NCBI RefSeq assembly: GCF_018327705.1
Contig: NZ_BNEM01000002.1
Coordinates: 62,001-126,000 of the forward strand
Reading direction: 5' to 3'
DNA: 64,000 nucleotides
Origin: Catellatospora sp. TT07R-123
GTDB lineage: Bacteria > Actinomycetota > Actinomycetes > Mycobacteriales > Micromonosporaceae
The notes below the pieces were generated by a model. It ran no database searches, was not told where the DNA came from, and saw only the letters and a list, made by a program, of their open reading frames with translations. A program made the position numbers and the translations under genes. Below are positions 42,233 through 50,482 of this stretch, one piece after another. Within the stretch, counting starts at the first letter, position 1. The number at the start of each line of letters is the position of its first letter.

Positions 42233-44896
42233 ATGGTGGAACTGATCGGTCGCGAGAAGGCCCGCGCCGACCTGCGCGACCTGCTCGCCGCTGGGCGGCG
42301 CGTGACCGTGCACGCCCCGTCCGGCGGCGGCCGGACCGCGCTGCTGGACGCGGTGGCCCGGGAGCACGGCGCCGCGCTGGTCCTGCGCCCGGCGGCGGCC
42401 GACCGGGCTGTCGCCTTCTGCGCCCTGGCCGACCTGCTGATGCAGCTGCGCAGCACGGGTCAGGTCGGGCAGCTGCCGTCCGGTCGGCAGCGCGAAGCCG
42501 TCGAGGCGGTCCTGGGCGTGCGGCCCGGCGCCGCCGATCCGCTCGCGCTGCGGCTGGCCGTGCTGGCCCTGATGGGCGAGCGCATGCTCATCGTCGATGA
42601 CGCGCATCTGCTCGACCCGGACAGCCGGGACGTGCTCGCGTACGTGTGGCACCGCGCCGGGCCGGGCCTGCACGTGGTCGTGTCCGTGCGCAGCGGGCAC
42701 GAGCCGCTGCCGGGCACCGTCGCGCTGGCGCTGTCCCCGCTGGACCCGGCGCACCTGGCCCGGTTGCTGCACGAGCACGGCCTGCCCGCGCGCCTGGCCG
42801 GACGGGTCCACCGCGCCAGCGGCGGCCTGCCGGGCCTGGCCCTGGCCGTCGGGGCGGCAGGACCCGAACCCGATGCGGCGGCCGCCGACGCGGCCGTGGT
42901 CGCGGCGGTCCGCGACCTGCTGGCCGCGGTCGCCCCGTCGGTGGGCGACACGCTGCTCGCCGCGGCGCTCACCGACCGGCCGAGCCTGCGGACGCTGCGC
43001 CGGGCCGGATACGCGGCCGCGGAGCAGGATCTGGCCGGCGCCCGGCAGGCCGGTCTGGTCACCCTCGGACCGCAGGGCGGCGTCGTGTTCACCGCGACGG
43101 TGCTGGCCGACGTGCTGCGGCACGGTGCCGCCCCCGGCCGCCTGGCCGCCTGCCACGACGCGCTGGCCGCGGCCGCCGACGACGCCGCGACCCGGCTGTG
43201 GCACCACACCGCCGTCCGCACGACCCCGGACGACCCGCTCGCCGAGGCGCTCGCGGAGGCTGCCGAGGCCGCCGCCGCGAACGGCCGTCCCGTCCGCGCC
43301 GCCGAGCTGGCACTGCGCGCCGCCGACCTGGCCGGACCCGCCACGCCCCGGAGCAAGGTCGTCGGCTGGGCGGTCGCGGCCGCGCGGGCCGCCGCCGCGA
43401 CGGGCCGCACCGACCTGGCCACGCGCGCGATGACGCTGCTGGAGGAGTACGGCGCCGCGCCGGCCGAACGCGCGCGGGCCCGCCTGGCCGTCTCCGACGC
43501 CGCGGGACAGGCGCTGGACGACCAGGACGAGATGCTCACCCGCGCGCTGGCGGAGGCCGGCGGCGACGACCGGTTGCTCGCCTCCGTGCACCTGCGCCTG
43601 GCGTGGCGCGCCAACCTCGCCGAAGGCTCACCGCGCCGGGCGGGTGAGCGCGCCGCCGAGGCCGCCCGCCACGCGGGCGCGGCCGGGGACGCCCCGATCG
43701 AGGCGCTGGCACTCACGATGCTGGCCCGCATGCAGCGCATCCTCGGCGACCCCGCCGCCGAGGCGACCCTCACCGCAGCGCTGGCGCTGGCGCCGACGCC
43801 GCCCGAGTACGGCCGCCACAACTCCCCCGCGTACGTCGCCCTGCGGCACGCCGTGTTCGACGACCGCCTCGCCGAGGCCCGCGCGGGGCTGCTGGAGCTG
43901 CTGCCCGCCGCCGAGGACTCGGCGATCACCGAGGACGTGGTCGACATCCTGCGCAGCCTCGCCGAGGTCGACGTCCGCAGCGGCCGCTGCCAGGCCGCGC
44001 ACGCCCGAGCCATGCGCGCGGTCGCGCTGGCCGAGCAGAGCGGCCTGTCCCCCGGACCCGGCTGGTACACCGCGGCGACCACCGAACTGGCGGCCGGCAC
44101 GCCCGCGCGGGCGCTGTCGTACGCCCAGCGGGCGGTCCGCGCCTCCCAGGAGGAGGGCGACCAGGTCTACCTGGCCCGCGCCTGGCACGTCACGGGGCAG
44201 ATCCACCTCGCGGTGCGCGACACCGGCAGCGCCGTGGCGGCGCTGCGCCGGGTCCAGGCGCTGGAGCAGGCGCAGCAGGTGCGCGATCCGTCACTGCTGC
44301 GGTGGCACGCCGACCTCGCCGAGGCGCTCACCGCCACGGGCGAGGCCGACGCGGCGTACCAGCTGATCATCGAGACCCGGCAGGTGGCCGCCGAGCTGGG
44401 CCGGGCCGGGGTGCTCGCCGGGCTGGACCGGGCCGAGGGGCTGCACCACTGCGCGCGCGGCGACGCCGCGCAGGCGGTGTCGCTGCTGCGCCGCTCGCAG
44501 GAGCAGTTCGCCGCGCTCGGGCTGCCGCTGGAGCGCGGGCGCAGCCTCGTCGCGCTCACCGCGGCCGAGCGCCGCCGCCGCCACCGCACCGCCGCGCTCG
44601 CGGCCCAGCAGCTCGCCGAGGAGGTGTTCGCGCACGCGGGCGCGCCCGGCTGGGCTGCCGCGGCCCGGATCACCGGGGCCGGACGCCACCAGCGCGGGCG
44701 CGACACCGACGCGCGGTTGCAGCTCACCGAGACGGAGAGCCGGATCGTCGAACTGGCCGCCGGAGGTGCCTCCAACCGCGAGATCGCCACCGCGCTGTTC
44801 CTCAGCGTCAAGACGGTCGAGGCGGCGCTGACGCGGGTCTACCGGCGGGCCGGCATCCGCTCCCGTACCCAGTTGCAGCAGGTCCGGCACCGGTGA
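42233..44896 (+). CDS. LAL-type LuxR family transcriptional regulator
   Basis: About 887 residues. An N-terminal AAA/STAND-like ATPase contains a degenerate Walker A (APSGGGRTALLDAV, Arg in place of Lys) and Walker B (RMLIVDDAHLLD). A long helical TPR-like middle region (about 350-790) follows. The C-terminal LuxR helix-turn-helix is LTETESRIVELAAGGASNREIATALFLSVKTVEAALTRVYRRAGI. LAL proteins are large activators of secondary metabolism or sugar genes. The Lys-to-Arg change may weaken ATP hydrolysis. The start is uncertain: ATG 42233 is chosen; ATG 42152 in frame would add 27 residues without similarity. Confidence 0.88.
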   Translation: MVELIGREKARADLRDLLAAGRRVTVHAPSGGGRTALLDAVAREHGAALVLRPAAADRAVAFCALADLLMQLRSTGQVGQLPSGRQREAVEAVLGVRPGAADPLALRLAVLALMGERMLIVDDAHLLDPDSRDVLAYVWHRAGPGLHVVVSVRSGHEPLPGTVALALSPLDPAHLARLLHEHGLPARLAGRVHRASGGLPGLALAVGAAGPEPDAAAADAAVVAAVRDLLAAVAPSVGDTLLAAALTDRPSLRTLRRAGYAAAEQDLAGARQAGLVTLGPQGGVVFTATVLADVLRHGAAPGRLAACHDALAAAADDAATRLWHHTAVRTTPDDPLAEALAEAAEAAAANGRPVRAAELALRAADLAGPATPRSKVVGWAVAAARAAAATGRTDLATRAMTLLEEYGAAPAERARARLAVSDAAGQALDDQDEMLTRALAEAGGDDRLLASVHLRLAWRANLAEGSPRRAGERAAEAARHAGAAGDAPIEALALTMLARMQRILGDPAAEATLTAALALAPTPPEYGRHNSPAYVALRHAVFDDRLAEARAGLLELLPAAEDSAITEDVVDILRSLAEVDVRSGRCQAAHARAMRAVALAEQSGLSPGPGWYTAATTELAAGTPARALSYAQRAVRASQEEGDQVYLARAWHVTGQIHLAVRDTGSAVAALRRVQALEQAQQVRDPSLLRWHADLAEALTATGEADAAYQLIIETRQVAAELGRAGVLAGLDRAEGLHHCARGDAAQAVSLLRRSQEQFAALGLPLERGRSLVALTAAERRRRHRTAALAAQQLAEEVFAHAGAPGWAAAARITGAGRHQRGRDTDARLQLTETESRIVELAAGGASNREIATALFLSVKTVEAALTRVYRRAGIRSRTQLQQVRHR

Positions 44897-44912
44897 TGCC
44901 CGGAGCCGGACC
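44881..44912. terminator. Hairpin terminator after the LuxR gene
   Basis: GGTCCGGC (44881-44888) pairs with GCCGGACC (44905-44912); inner CCGG pairs extend the stem. It overlaps the last codons of the LuxR gene and lies 22 bases before the stop of the convergent SHOCT gene. Confidence 0.45.
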
Positions 44913-44934
44913 TGCCGTGGGTGCGCGCGGCGGG

Positions 44935-45303
44935 TCAGCCCGCCAGGATCGCGTTCTTCTGCTGCTCGAACTCCGCGTCGGTCAGGATGCCCTGCGCCTT
45001 GAGGTCGGCCAGCGTCTTGAGCTGCTCCAGCTTCGCCGCCATCGGGTCACCGGCCGCCGCGGCGGCCGGTGCCGCGGGCGGAGGCGCGTACTGCTGCTGT
45101 TGCTGGGCCGCCAGTTGCTGCTGCTGCGCCGCGTACTGCTGCTGGGCCGCGTACTGCTGCTGCATCTGCTGGTCCTGCTGGTATTGCTCCATCTGCTCCT
45201 GGTCGGCCCAGCGGCCGGCCTGGCGGCGTGACACGCGGTTGGAGACCGCCGTGGCGGTGCCCGCGATGACCGCGGTGCGCGCCACTCCCCGTAGAAGTCC
45301 CAT
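44935..45303 (-). CDS. SHOCT domain protein with a glutamine-rich linker
   Basis: 122 residues. The N-terminal segment RGVARTAVIAGTATAVSNRVSRRQAGRW is followed by a Gln/Ala/Tyr-rich low-complexity region (about 38-72), a Pro/Ala spacer and a C-terminal SHOCT domain (KLEQLKTLADLKAQGILTDAEFEQQKNAIL). SHOCT is a short oligomerisation motif frequently placed at protein termini. Function unknown. It precedes the DUF6325-like gene's position by about 20 bases on the same strand and may be co-transcribed with it. Confidence 0.85.
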   Translation of the reverse strand: MGLLRGVARTAVIAGTATAVSNRVSRRQAGRWADQEQMEQYQQDQQMQQQYAAQQQYAAQQQQLAAQQQQQYAPPPAAPAAAAAGDPMAAKLEQLKTLADLKAQGILTDAEFEQQKNAILAG

Positions 45304-45323
45304 GATCTCTCCCCCGTCCGTGT

Positions 45324-45767
45324 TCAGGTGCCGACGCCGGTCCCGGACTCGGCCGCGGCGATGAGTGCCTGCACCGAGATCCGCCCGGTGGCGATCATCT
45401 GCGCGCCGCCCTTGCGCCAGGCTATGGCCAGCGGCGCCGCCCAGGTGTTCTCGTAGATCAGGATGCCCGCCGAGTTGCCGGGCTCGATGACCTCGGCCGC
45501 CTCCTGGAACTCCTCCTGGCCGAGCAGGCCGGAGGAGGCACCGACGAACACCTCGAAGTCCTTGGCGCCCATGGAGTCCATGTCCTCGACCTTGACCGCC
45601 GTGATGGTGCCGTCGAGGTCCTTGCGGATGAAGGCCAGGTCGAGGATGCGGACGATGCCGCGGTCGACCAGGTCCAGCAGCAGCGGGATGCCCTCACCGG
45701 TCATCTTGTTGCCGGGAAACTCCAGGATCAGGTAGTCGACCGGGCCCAGCTCCTCGATCTCTTTCAT
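45324..45767 (-). CDS. DUF6325/DUF1269-like small protein
   Basis: 147 residues. It begins EIEELGPVDYLILEFPGNKMTGEGIPLLLDLVDRGIVRILDLAFIRKDLDGT and ends with APLAIAWRKGGAQMIATGRISVQALIAA, a pattern of actinobacterial DUF6325 proteins (related to DUF1269 membrane-associated proteins), here without an obvious membrane helix. ATG 45767 is preferred because GGGGGGCG precedes it; ATG 45779 and 45815 are alternatives. It lies upstream of the SHOCT gene, a pairing I believe recurs in actinobacteria. Function unknown. Confidence 0.65.
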   Translation of the reverse strand: MKEIEELGPVDYLILEFPGNKMTGEGIPLLLDLVDRGIVRILDLAFIRKDLDGTITAVKVEDMDSMGAKDFEVFVGASSGLLGQEEFQEAAEVIEPGNSAGILIYENTWAAPLAIAWRKGGAQMIATGRISVQALIAAAESGTGVGT

Positions 45768-45860
45768 CTCGCCCCCCATGGCGGGCGGCGGGCGCACGCC
45801 GCCGCGTAACTGCATCGTAGGTCCGCTGTCGGCGGCCGCACCGGCGTTTGGCCAGGGCCG

Positions 45861-47930
45861 TCAGCGGCGGCCCGTGCCGAGCTCCCGGCGCAGCCGGCTG
45901 GGCGTCTCGACCTTGACCCGGCCGCGCCCGAACGCGTCGACCCGGCCCCACCGGCCCGGGATGTCCAGCAGCTCCATGCGCCCGATGCCCTCCGGCAGCG
46001 CCGCGTCGACGACCAGGCTGTCACCCAGCGGCTGAAGGCCGAGCATCGTACGCAGCAGCAGCAGCGGCGCCCCCGTCGACCACGCCTGCGGGCTGCACGC
46101 CGTCGGATACTGCACCGGGTAGCGGGTGTCGGCGCGCGGATAGCCGCCGAACGCCTCCGGCAGCCGCCCGTCGAAGTACTCGGCCGCGTCGAGGATGCCC
46201 GCCGCGATCTGCGCCGCCTCCCGCTTGAAGCCGTACCGGCGCAGCCCCCAGGCGATGAACGAGTTGTCGTACGGCCACACCGTGCCGACGTGGTAGCCGA
46301 TCGGGTTGTAGCGCCGCTCCCCCTCGGCCAGGGTGCGCACGCCCCAGCCGGAGAACAGCCGCGGCCCGAGCAGGTGCTTGACCAGCGCCCTGGCGCGCGG
46401 CTTGTCGACGATGCCGCTCCACAGCAGGTGCCCGATGTTGGACGACAGCGCGTCGACCTGCCCGCCCTCGCTGTCCAGCGCCAGGGCGTAGTACTGCCCG
46501 TCGGCGACCCAGAAGTCGCGGTTGAACCGCTTCTTCAGGTCGGCGGCCTGCCGCTCCAGCTCCTGGGCGTAGTCGGGGTCGCGCCAGATCTCGCGGGCCA
46601 GCCGGGCGCCGCGCACGCGGGCGTCGTAGGCGTAGCCCTGCAGCTCGCAGGTGGCACGCGGGAAGCCGGGCAGTCGGCCGTCGCGGTAGGAGATGGAGTC
46701 CCACGAGTCCTTCCAGCACTGGTTCTCCAGGCCGGTCTTCTCGTTGCGGCGGCGGTACCAGACGTAGCCGTTGCCGAGCAGGTCGGCGTACTCGTGCACC
46801 CAGCGCAGGGCGGCGCGGGCCTCGATCTCCAGGTCCTGCACCAGAGTCTTGTCGCCGGTCCAGCGCTCGTACTCGTCCAGCAGCACCACGAACAGGGCGG
46901 TGGCGTCGGCGTTGCCGTAGTACGGGGTGTGCGGCTGCTCCAGGAACGCCGCGCTCTCGCCGTACCGGATCTCGTGCAGGATGCGGCCGGGGTCCTCGTC
47001 GCGGAAGTCGTCGAACCGGCTGCCCTGCCGCTCGGCGAGCTCGCGCAGCGTGGTCGCGGCCAGGTCCGGGGCGAACGGCAGCGCCTGCAGGCTGGTGAAG
47101 ATGCTGTCGCGGCCGAACATGGTCATGAACCAGGGCAGCCCGGCGGCGGGCAGGGCGCGGCCGCCGGAGGTCAGCGGGGAGAACCGCAGCGCGGCCAGGT
47201 CGATGAGGCTGCGGCGGTAGGTGTGGCGCAGCGGCTCCCAGTCGCACTCCAGCCGGGGCGCCGCGGCCAGCCACCGGTCGAGGTCTCCGGCCAGGTCGAC
47301 CGGTCCGGTCAGGGCCAGGTTCGCGGGCTTGCCGTTGAGCCCGACCACGGTCGGGGTGACCCGGATCGTGGTCGACCAGCTCTGCTGCGGTTGCAGCCGG
47401 ATGGTCCAGGTCAGCCCGTGCTCGTCGAGGTCGGCCCGGGGCTGGGAGCTGATGGTGGTGGTGCGGTGGAAGGTCTCCCGCTGGTAGCCGAGGACGAGCT
47501 TGTCGCCGTCGATCCGGCGGTAGACCTTGCCCTTCTTCTTCTGGTCGTTCTTGACGTCGAACAGGTCGGCGAAGTCGGAGGCGGCGTCGATGCGTACCGT
47601 CAGGTCCGTCGGACCGTCCCCGTGGTTGATCAGCTCAAGGGTCTCCGTGACGCCGGTGTCGACCGAGCGCCGCCGGATCACCGACAGCTTCGCGTCGACG
47701 TACACCGTCCCGGTGCCGGGCACGAGGAAGTACGTCGTCTCGAAGTACTGCAGCACGTCGACCGACAGCGGGTTGAGGCGCTGGCCGTCGACGGTGAGCA
47801 CCCAGGTGGACAGGAACCGGGTGTCCCAGGTGAACAGCCCGGACGGGTCGGCGGAGGTCGCCTCGATGTCGCCGCGCTCGTCGCTGACGACGTAGGTGTT
47901 GCCGTTGAGGATGCGCACCTGGTCGGCCAT
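45861..47930 (-). CDS. Glycogen debranching enzyme-like amylo-alpha-1,6-glucosidase
   Basis: 689 residues. The N-terminal glycogen-debranching domain (VRILNGNTYVVSDERGDIEATSADPSGLFTWDTRFLSTW) is followed by an (alpha/alpha)6 barrel with GLPWFMTMFGRDSIFTSLQAL, ENQCWKDSWDSISYRDG, NPIGYHVGTVWPYDNSFIAWGLRRYG and PTACSPQAWSTGAPLLLLR. These match the GH63/GH133-like proteins often annotated as amylo-alpha-1,6-glucosidases; the acidic pair in the FGRDS and WPYDN regions is likely catalytic. It may act on alpha-glucans or trehalose-like sugars. The SCP2 gene lies 2 bases upstream, so both are one unit. Confidence 0.85.
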   Translation of the reverse strand: MADQVRILNGNTYVVSDERGDIEATSADPSGLFTWDTRFLSTWVLTVDGQRLNPLSVDVLQYFETTYFLVPGTGTVYVDAKLSVIRRRSVDTGVTETLELINHGDGPTDLTVRIDAASDFADLFDVKNDQKKKGKVYRRIDGDKLVLGYQRETFHRTTTISSQPRADLDEHGLTWTIRLQPQQSWSTTIRVTPTVVGLNGKPANLALTGPVDLAGDLDRWLAAAPRLECDWEPLRHTYRRSLIDLAALRFSPLTSGGRALPAAGLPWFMTMFGRDSIFTSLQALPFAPDLAATTLRELAERQGSRFDDFRDEDPGRILHEIRYGESAAFLEQPHTPYYGNADATALFVVLLDEYERWTGDKTLVQDLEIEARAALRWVHEYADLLGNGYVWYRRRNEKTGLENQCWKDSWDSISYRDGRLPGFPRATCELQGYAYDARVRGARLAREIWRDPDYAQELERQAADLKKRFNRDFWVADGQYYALALDSEGGQVDALSSNIGHLLWSGIVDKPRARALVKHLLGPRLFSGWGVRTLAEGERRYNPIGYHVGTVWPYDNSFIAWGLRRYGFKREAAQIAAGILDAAEYFDGRLPEAFGGYPRADTRYPVQYPTACSPQAWSTGAPLLLLRTMLGLQPLGDSLVVDAALPEGIGRMELLDIPGRWGRVDAFGRGRVKVETPSRLRRELGTGRR

Positions 47931-47932
47931 GG

Positions 47933-48319
47933 TCAGACCTCCGCTCCACGCCGGCGGGCCGACTCGGGCGGGCCCGCGAACATGCGCTGGAACAGCTGGA
48001 GCAGCTCCAGTTGGCCGGTCGCGATGACCACCCCGCGCAGGTATGCCGCCATCCCGTTGTCCCGGCCCGTGATGATCTTCTCGAAGGAGTCGGCGTCGGC
48101 CTGCACGACGCAGTCGGCCTTGCCGCCGCGCCGGGACACCGCGATGTCGCCGCGGTCGAGAGTGACCAGCCAGCGCTGCGGTCTGGCCGCCGGACCGATG
48201 TCAAAGCGGATCGTGCCCCGGGTCCGCCGCAGGAGCGGCTCGTGGCCCCGGCGGCCCAGCGCCGCGAAGAACTCCTCGGTCGCGGTCGCGGTCGTCGCCG
48301 TTTTCGCCATCGTCATCAC
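47933..48319 (-). CDS. SCP2 sterol-binding domain protein
   Basis: 128 residues, one SCP2-like domain: EEFFAALGRRGHEPLLRRTRGTIRFDI, WLVTLDRGDIAVSRRGGKADCVVQADADSFEKIITGRDNGMAAYLRGVVIATGQLELLQLFQRMF. SCP2 folds bind lipids or other hydrophobic ligands. It starts the two-gene operon with the debranching-like enzyme. The exact start among ATGs at 48319, 48316 and 48310 is unclear. An A/T-rich inverted repeat lies upstream. Confidence 0.82.
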   Translation of the reverse strand: MMTMAKTATTATATEEFFAALGRRGHEPLLRRTRGTIRFDIGPAARPQRWLVTLDRGDIAVSRRGGKADCVVQADADSFEKIITGRDNGMAAYLRGVVIATGQLELLQLFQRMFAGPPESARRRGAEV

Positions 48320-48378
48320 CCGCTCTGGGAGCTGTCGCTTACCGGCGCATGCTCCCCGAGCGTACTACCGCACTGTAT

Positions 48379-48400
48379 AAATCGTACTCAAATACGACTT
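48379..48400 (-). promoter_or_regulatory. A/T-rich inverted repeat upstream of the SCP2-debranching operon
   Basis: AAATCGTA (48379-48386) and TACGACTT (48393-48400) are inverted with one mismatch around CTCAAA. They lie between the end of the Lrp gene and the start of the SCP2 gene, and the minus strand reads TATACAGT just downstream, a possible -10 box. Lrp-type regulators bind A/T-rich repeats, so the adjacent Lrp is a candidate binder. Confidence 0.45.
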
Positions 48401-48421
48401 ATGCGGAGGTGACGACTCAGC

Positions 48422-48883
48422 TCACTCCTTGAGGTTGATCTTCGGGGCGCGCTGCTCGAACGGGGTCGACAGGACCACCGTGGTGCGGGTGGTGACGTTG
48501 GCGGAGGTGCGGATCTCCTGCAGCAGCCGCTCCAGGTCGGCCGGGGACGCGACCCGGACCAGCAGGATGTAGAAGTCCTCACCGGCCACCGAGAAGCACG
48601 ACTCGATCTCCGACAGGTGCGCCAGCCGCTCCGGGGCGTCGTCGGGCTGGGCCGGGTCGAACGGCCGGATCGCCACGAACGCCGTCAGCGGCAGCCCGAT
48701 CGCCTGGTAGTCCACTCGCGCGCCGTACCCGGTGATGACGCCGCGCTGCTCCAGTCGGCGCACCCGCTGATGCACCGCGGATACGGAGAGTCCGACCTTC
48801 TCGGCCAGGTCCGTGTACGACATCCGCCCGTCGGCGGTCAGGGCCGAAACGATGGCCTGGTCGGTCTCTTCCACGGCGCTCAA
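48422..48883 (-). CDS. Lrp/AsnC family transcriptional regulator
   Basis: 153 residues. N-terminal helix-turn-helix: VEETDQAIVSALTADGRMSYTDLAEKVGLSVSAVHQRVRRLEQRGVITGYGARVDYQAIG. The C-terminal RAM ligand domain contains SCFSVAGEDFYILLVRVASPADLERLLQEI and VTTRTTVVLSTPFEQRAP. It probably senses an amino acid. It ends one base pair away from the ADH gene's stop (48885) on the same strand, so the ADH gene may read into it. Confidence 0.93.
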   Translation of the reverse strand: MSAVEETDQAIVSALTADGRMSYTDLAEKVGLSVSAVHQRVRRLEQRGVITGYGARVDYQAIGLPLTAFVAIRPFDPAQPDDAPERLAHLSEIESCFSVAGEDFYILLVRVASPADLERLLQEIRTSANVTTRTTVVLSTPFEQRAPKINLKE

Positions 48884-48884
48884 G

Positions 48885-49937
48885 CTACACCGACCCCCCG
48901 CCGGGGCGCACCAGCACTTTGAGCGCCTTCCGGTCGTTCATCGCGGCATATCCGTCGGGCACCCCGTCGAGCCCCACGGACACGTCGAAGACCGGGCTCG
49001 GGTCGAGCCTGCCCGCCAGCACGTCGGCCAGCAGCTCCGGGATGTACGCCCGCGCCGGGGCGACCCCGCCGCGCAGGGCGATGTTGCGGCCGAACATGTC
49101 GCCGATGTCGACTCCGGCCGAGCCGCCGTGCGGCACCCCGACGAACCCGACCGCGCCGCCGTCGCGGGCCACGCCGATCGCGGTACGCATCGACTGCTCG
49201 GTGCCGACCGCCTCGATCACCGCGTGCGCGCCGTGCCCGCCGGTCAGCTCCCGCACCCGAGCCACCGCCTCGTCGCCCCGCTCGGCGACCACGTCGGTGG
49301 CGCCGAACCGGCGCGCCAGCTCGGTGCGCGCGTCGTGGCGGCCCAGCGCGATGATCCGTTCAGCGCCCAGCCGGTGCGCGGCCAGCACGCCGCACAGCCC
49401 GACCGCGCCGTCGCCGACGACCGCGACCGTGGCGCCCGGCCGGGCACCCGCCGCGAGCGCCGCATGGTGCCCGGTGGACATCACGTCCGACAGCGCCAGG
49501 ATCTTCACCAGCTCCGCGTCGCCGAGCCCGGACGGCAGCGGCACCAGGGTGCCGTCGGCGTGCGGCACCCGCACGGCCTCGCCCTGGCCGCCGTCGGAAC
49601 CGGGCTGGCCCCAGAAGCCGCCGTCGGGGCAGGAGGTGTGCAGGCCCTCGCGGCAGAACTGGCAGGTCCCGTCCGACCACACGAACGGCGCCACCACCAG
49701 GTCGCCCTGCCTGACGGTGCTGACGTCGGCGCCGACGGCCTCGACCACGCCCAGGAACTCGTGCCCGATGCGCTGGCCCGGCTGCCGGCTGGCCACCCCC
49801 TGGTAGGCCCACAGGTCGCTGCCGCAGATGCAGGCGTGCGTCACCCGCACCACCGCGTCGGTCGGCTCCCGCAGGCTCGGGTCGGGCACGTCCTCGACGC
49901 GGACGTCGTGCGGGGCGTAGATCACCGTTGCGCGCAT
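48885..49937 (-). CDS. Zinc-dependent alcohol dehydrogenase family protein
   Basis: 350 residues, medium-chain dehydrogenase fold. Catalytic zinc ligands lie in THACICGSDLW (Cys) and GQRIGHEFLG (His-Glu); the structural zinc loop is GTCQFCREGLHTSC. The NAD(P) site is VAVVGDGAVGLCGVLAAHRLGAERII. It would oxidise an alcohol or reduce an aldehyde; substrate unknown. It lies upstream of the Lrp gene with a 1-base gap, so the two probably form an operon in which Lrp may control the dehydrogenase. Confidence 0.92.
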   Translation of the reverse strand: MRATVIYAPHDVRVEDVPDPSLREPTDAVVRVTHACICGSDLWAYQGVASRQPGQRIGHEFLGVVEAVGADVSTVRQGDLVVAPFVWSDGTCQFCREGLHTSCPDGGFWGQPGSDGGQGEAVRVPHADGTLVPLPSGLGDAELVKILALSDVMSTGHHAALAAGARPGATVAVVGDGAVGLCGVLAAHRLGAERIIALGRHDARTELARRFGATDVVAERGDEAVARVRELTGGHGAHAVIEAVGTEQSMRTAIGVARDGGAVGFVGVPHGGSAGVDIGDMFGRNIALRGGVAPARAYIPELLADVLAGRLDPSPVFDVSVGLDGVPDGYAAMNDRKALKVLVRPGGGSV

Positions 49938-49988
49938 GTGATCATCGTAGTGGCCGGGGCGGCACGCCCACGGCCGGATGCCGCCGCC

Positions 49989-50351
49989 TCAGTGGCGCTC
50001 GCGCAGCAGGCAGAACTCGTTGCCCTCGGGATCGGCGAAGACGGTCAGGTCCTCCTGCTCGCGGACCAGGGTCGCCCCGGCCGCGACGATCTCGGCGCGC
50101 TCGTCGTCGTCGGCGACGATGTCGAGGTGGATCCGCCCTACCGGCGGCAGGTCGACCGCCACGGCGATCCACACGTCGGGCTCGGTGCCCGACGGGTCGT
50201 GCAGCAGCACCGACTCCCGCTCGGCCAGGGAGCGGTCGGCGAGCTTGACCGCGTCCTCGTCCACGATGGGCAGGCCCGTGACCAGGCTCCAGAACGGCGC
50301 CATGACATACGGGTCACGGCAGTGGATGACGACCGAGGAGATGTACGGCAT
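49989..50351 (-). CDS. VOC family (glyoxalase/bleomycin resistance-like) protein
   Basis: 120 residues forming two beta-alpha-beta-beta-beta modules. VVIHCRDPYVMAPFWSLVTGLPIV begins the first, RIHLDIVADDDERAEIVAAGATLV the second, and FADPEGNEFCLLRE the last strand with its conserved Glu. Metal-site residues His and Glu are present. Members range from glyoxalase I to drug-binding proteins; the short DPEGNEFCL end fits the glyoxalase-like domain (Glyoxalase_6). It diverges from the LacI gene. Confidence 0.85.
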   Translation of the reverse strand: MPYISSVVIHCRDPYVMAPFWSLVTGLPIVDEDAVKLADRSLAERESVLLHDPSGTEPDVWIAVAVDLPPVGRIHLDIVADDDERAEIVAAGATLVREQEDLTVFADPEGNEFCLLRERH

Positions 50352-50404
50352 GGCGCCAACTTAGTGCCAGGTTTGGGACCGGGCGCCACCGGATATCCCG
50401 GCCC

Positions 50405-50468
50405 TTGACATCCGGAGCCGGGCGAGCCTTACCGTAGGTGACCGTTACCGCTTCCGGTACCGGTACCG
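50405..50468 (+). promoter_or_regulatory. Promoter and palindromic operator of the lacI-type gene
   Basis: TTGACA (50405-50410) is followed after 19 bases by TACCGT (50430-50435), a workable -35/-10 pair. Downstream lies the 14-base perfect palindrome CGGTACCGGTACCG (50455-50468), 14 bases before the ATG. LacI regulators bind palindromes with a central CG, and this site would allow autorepression. Confidence 0.55.
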
Positions 50469-50482
50469 CAGCGGAGGTGCCC

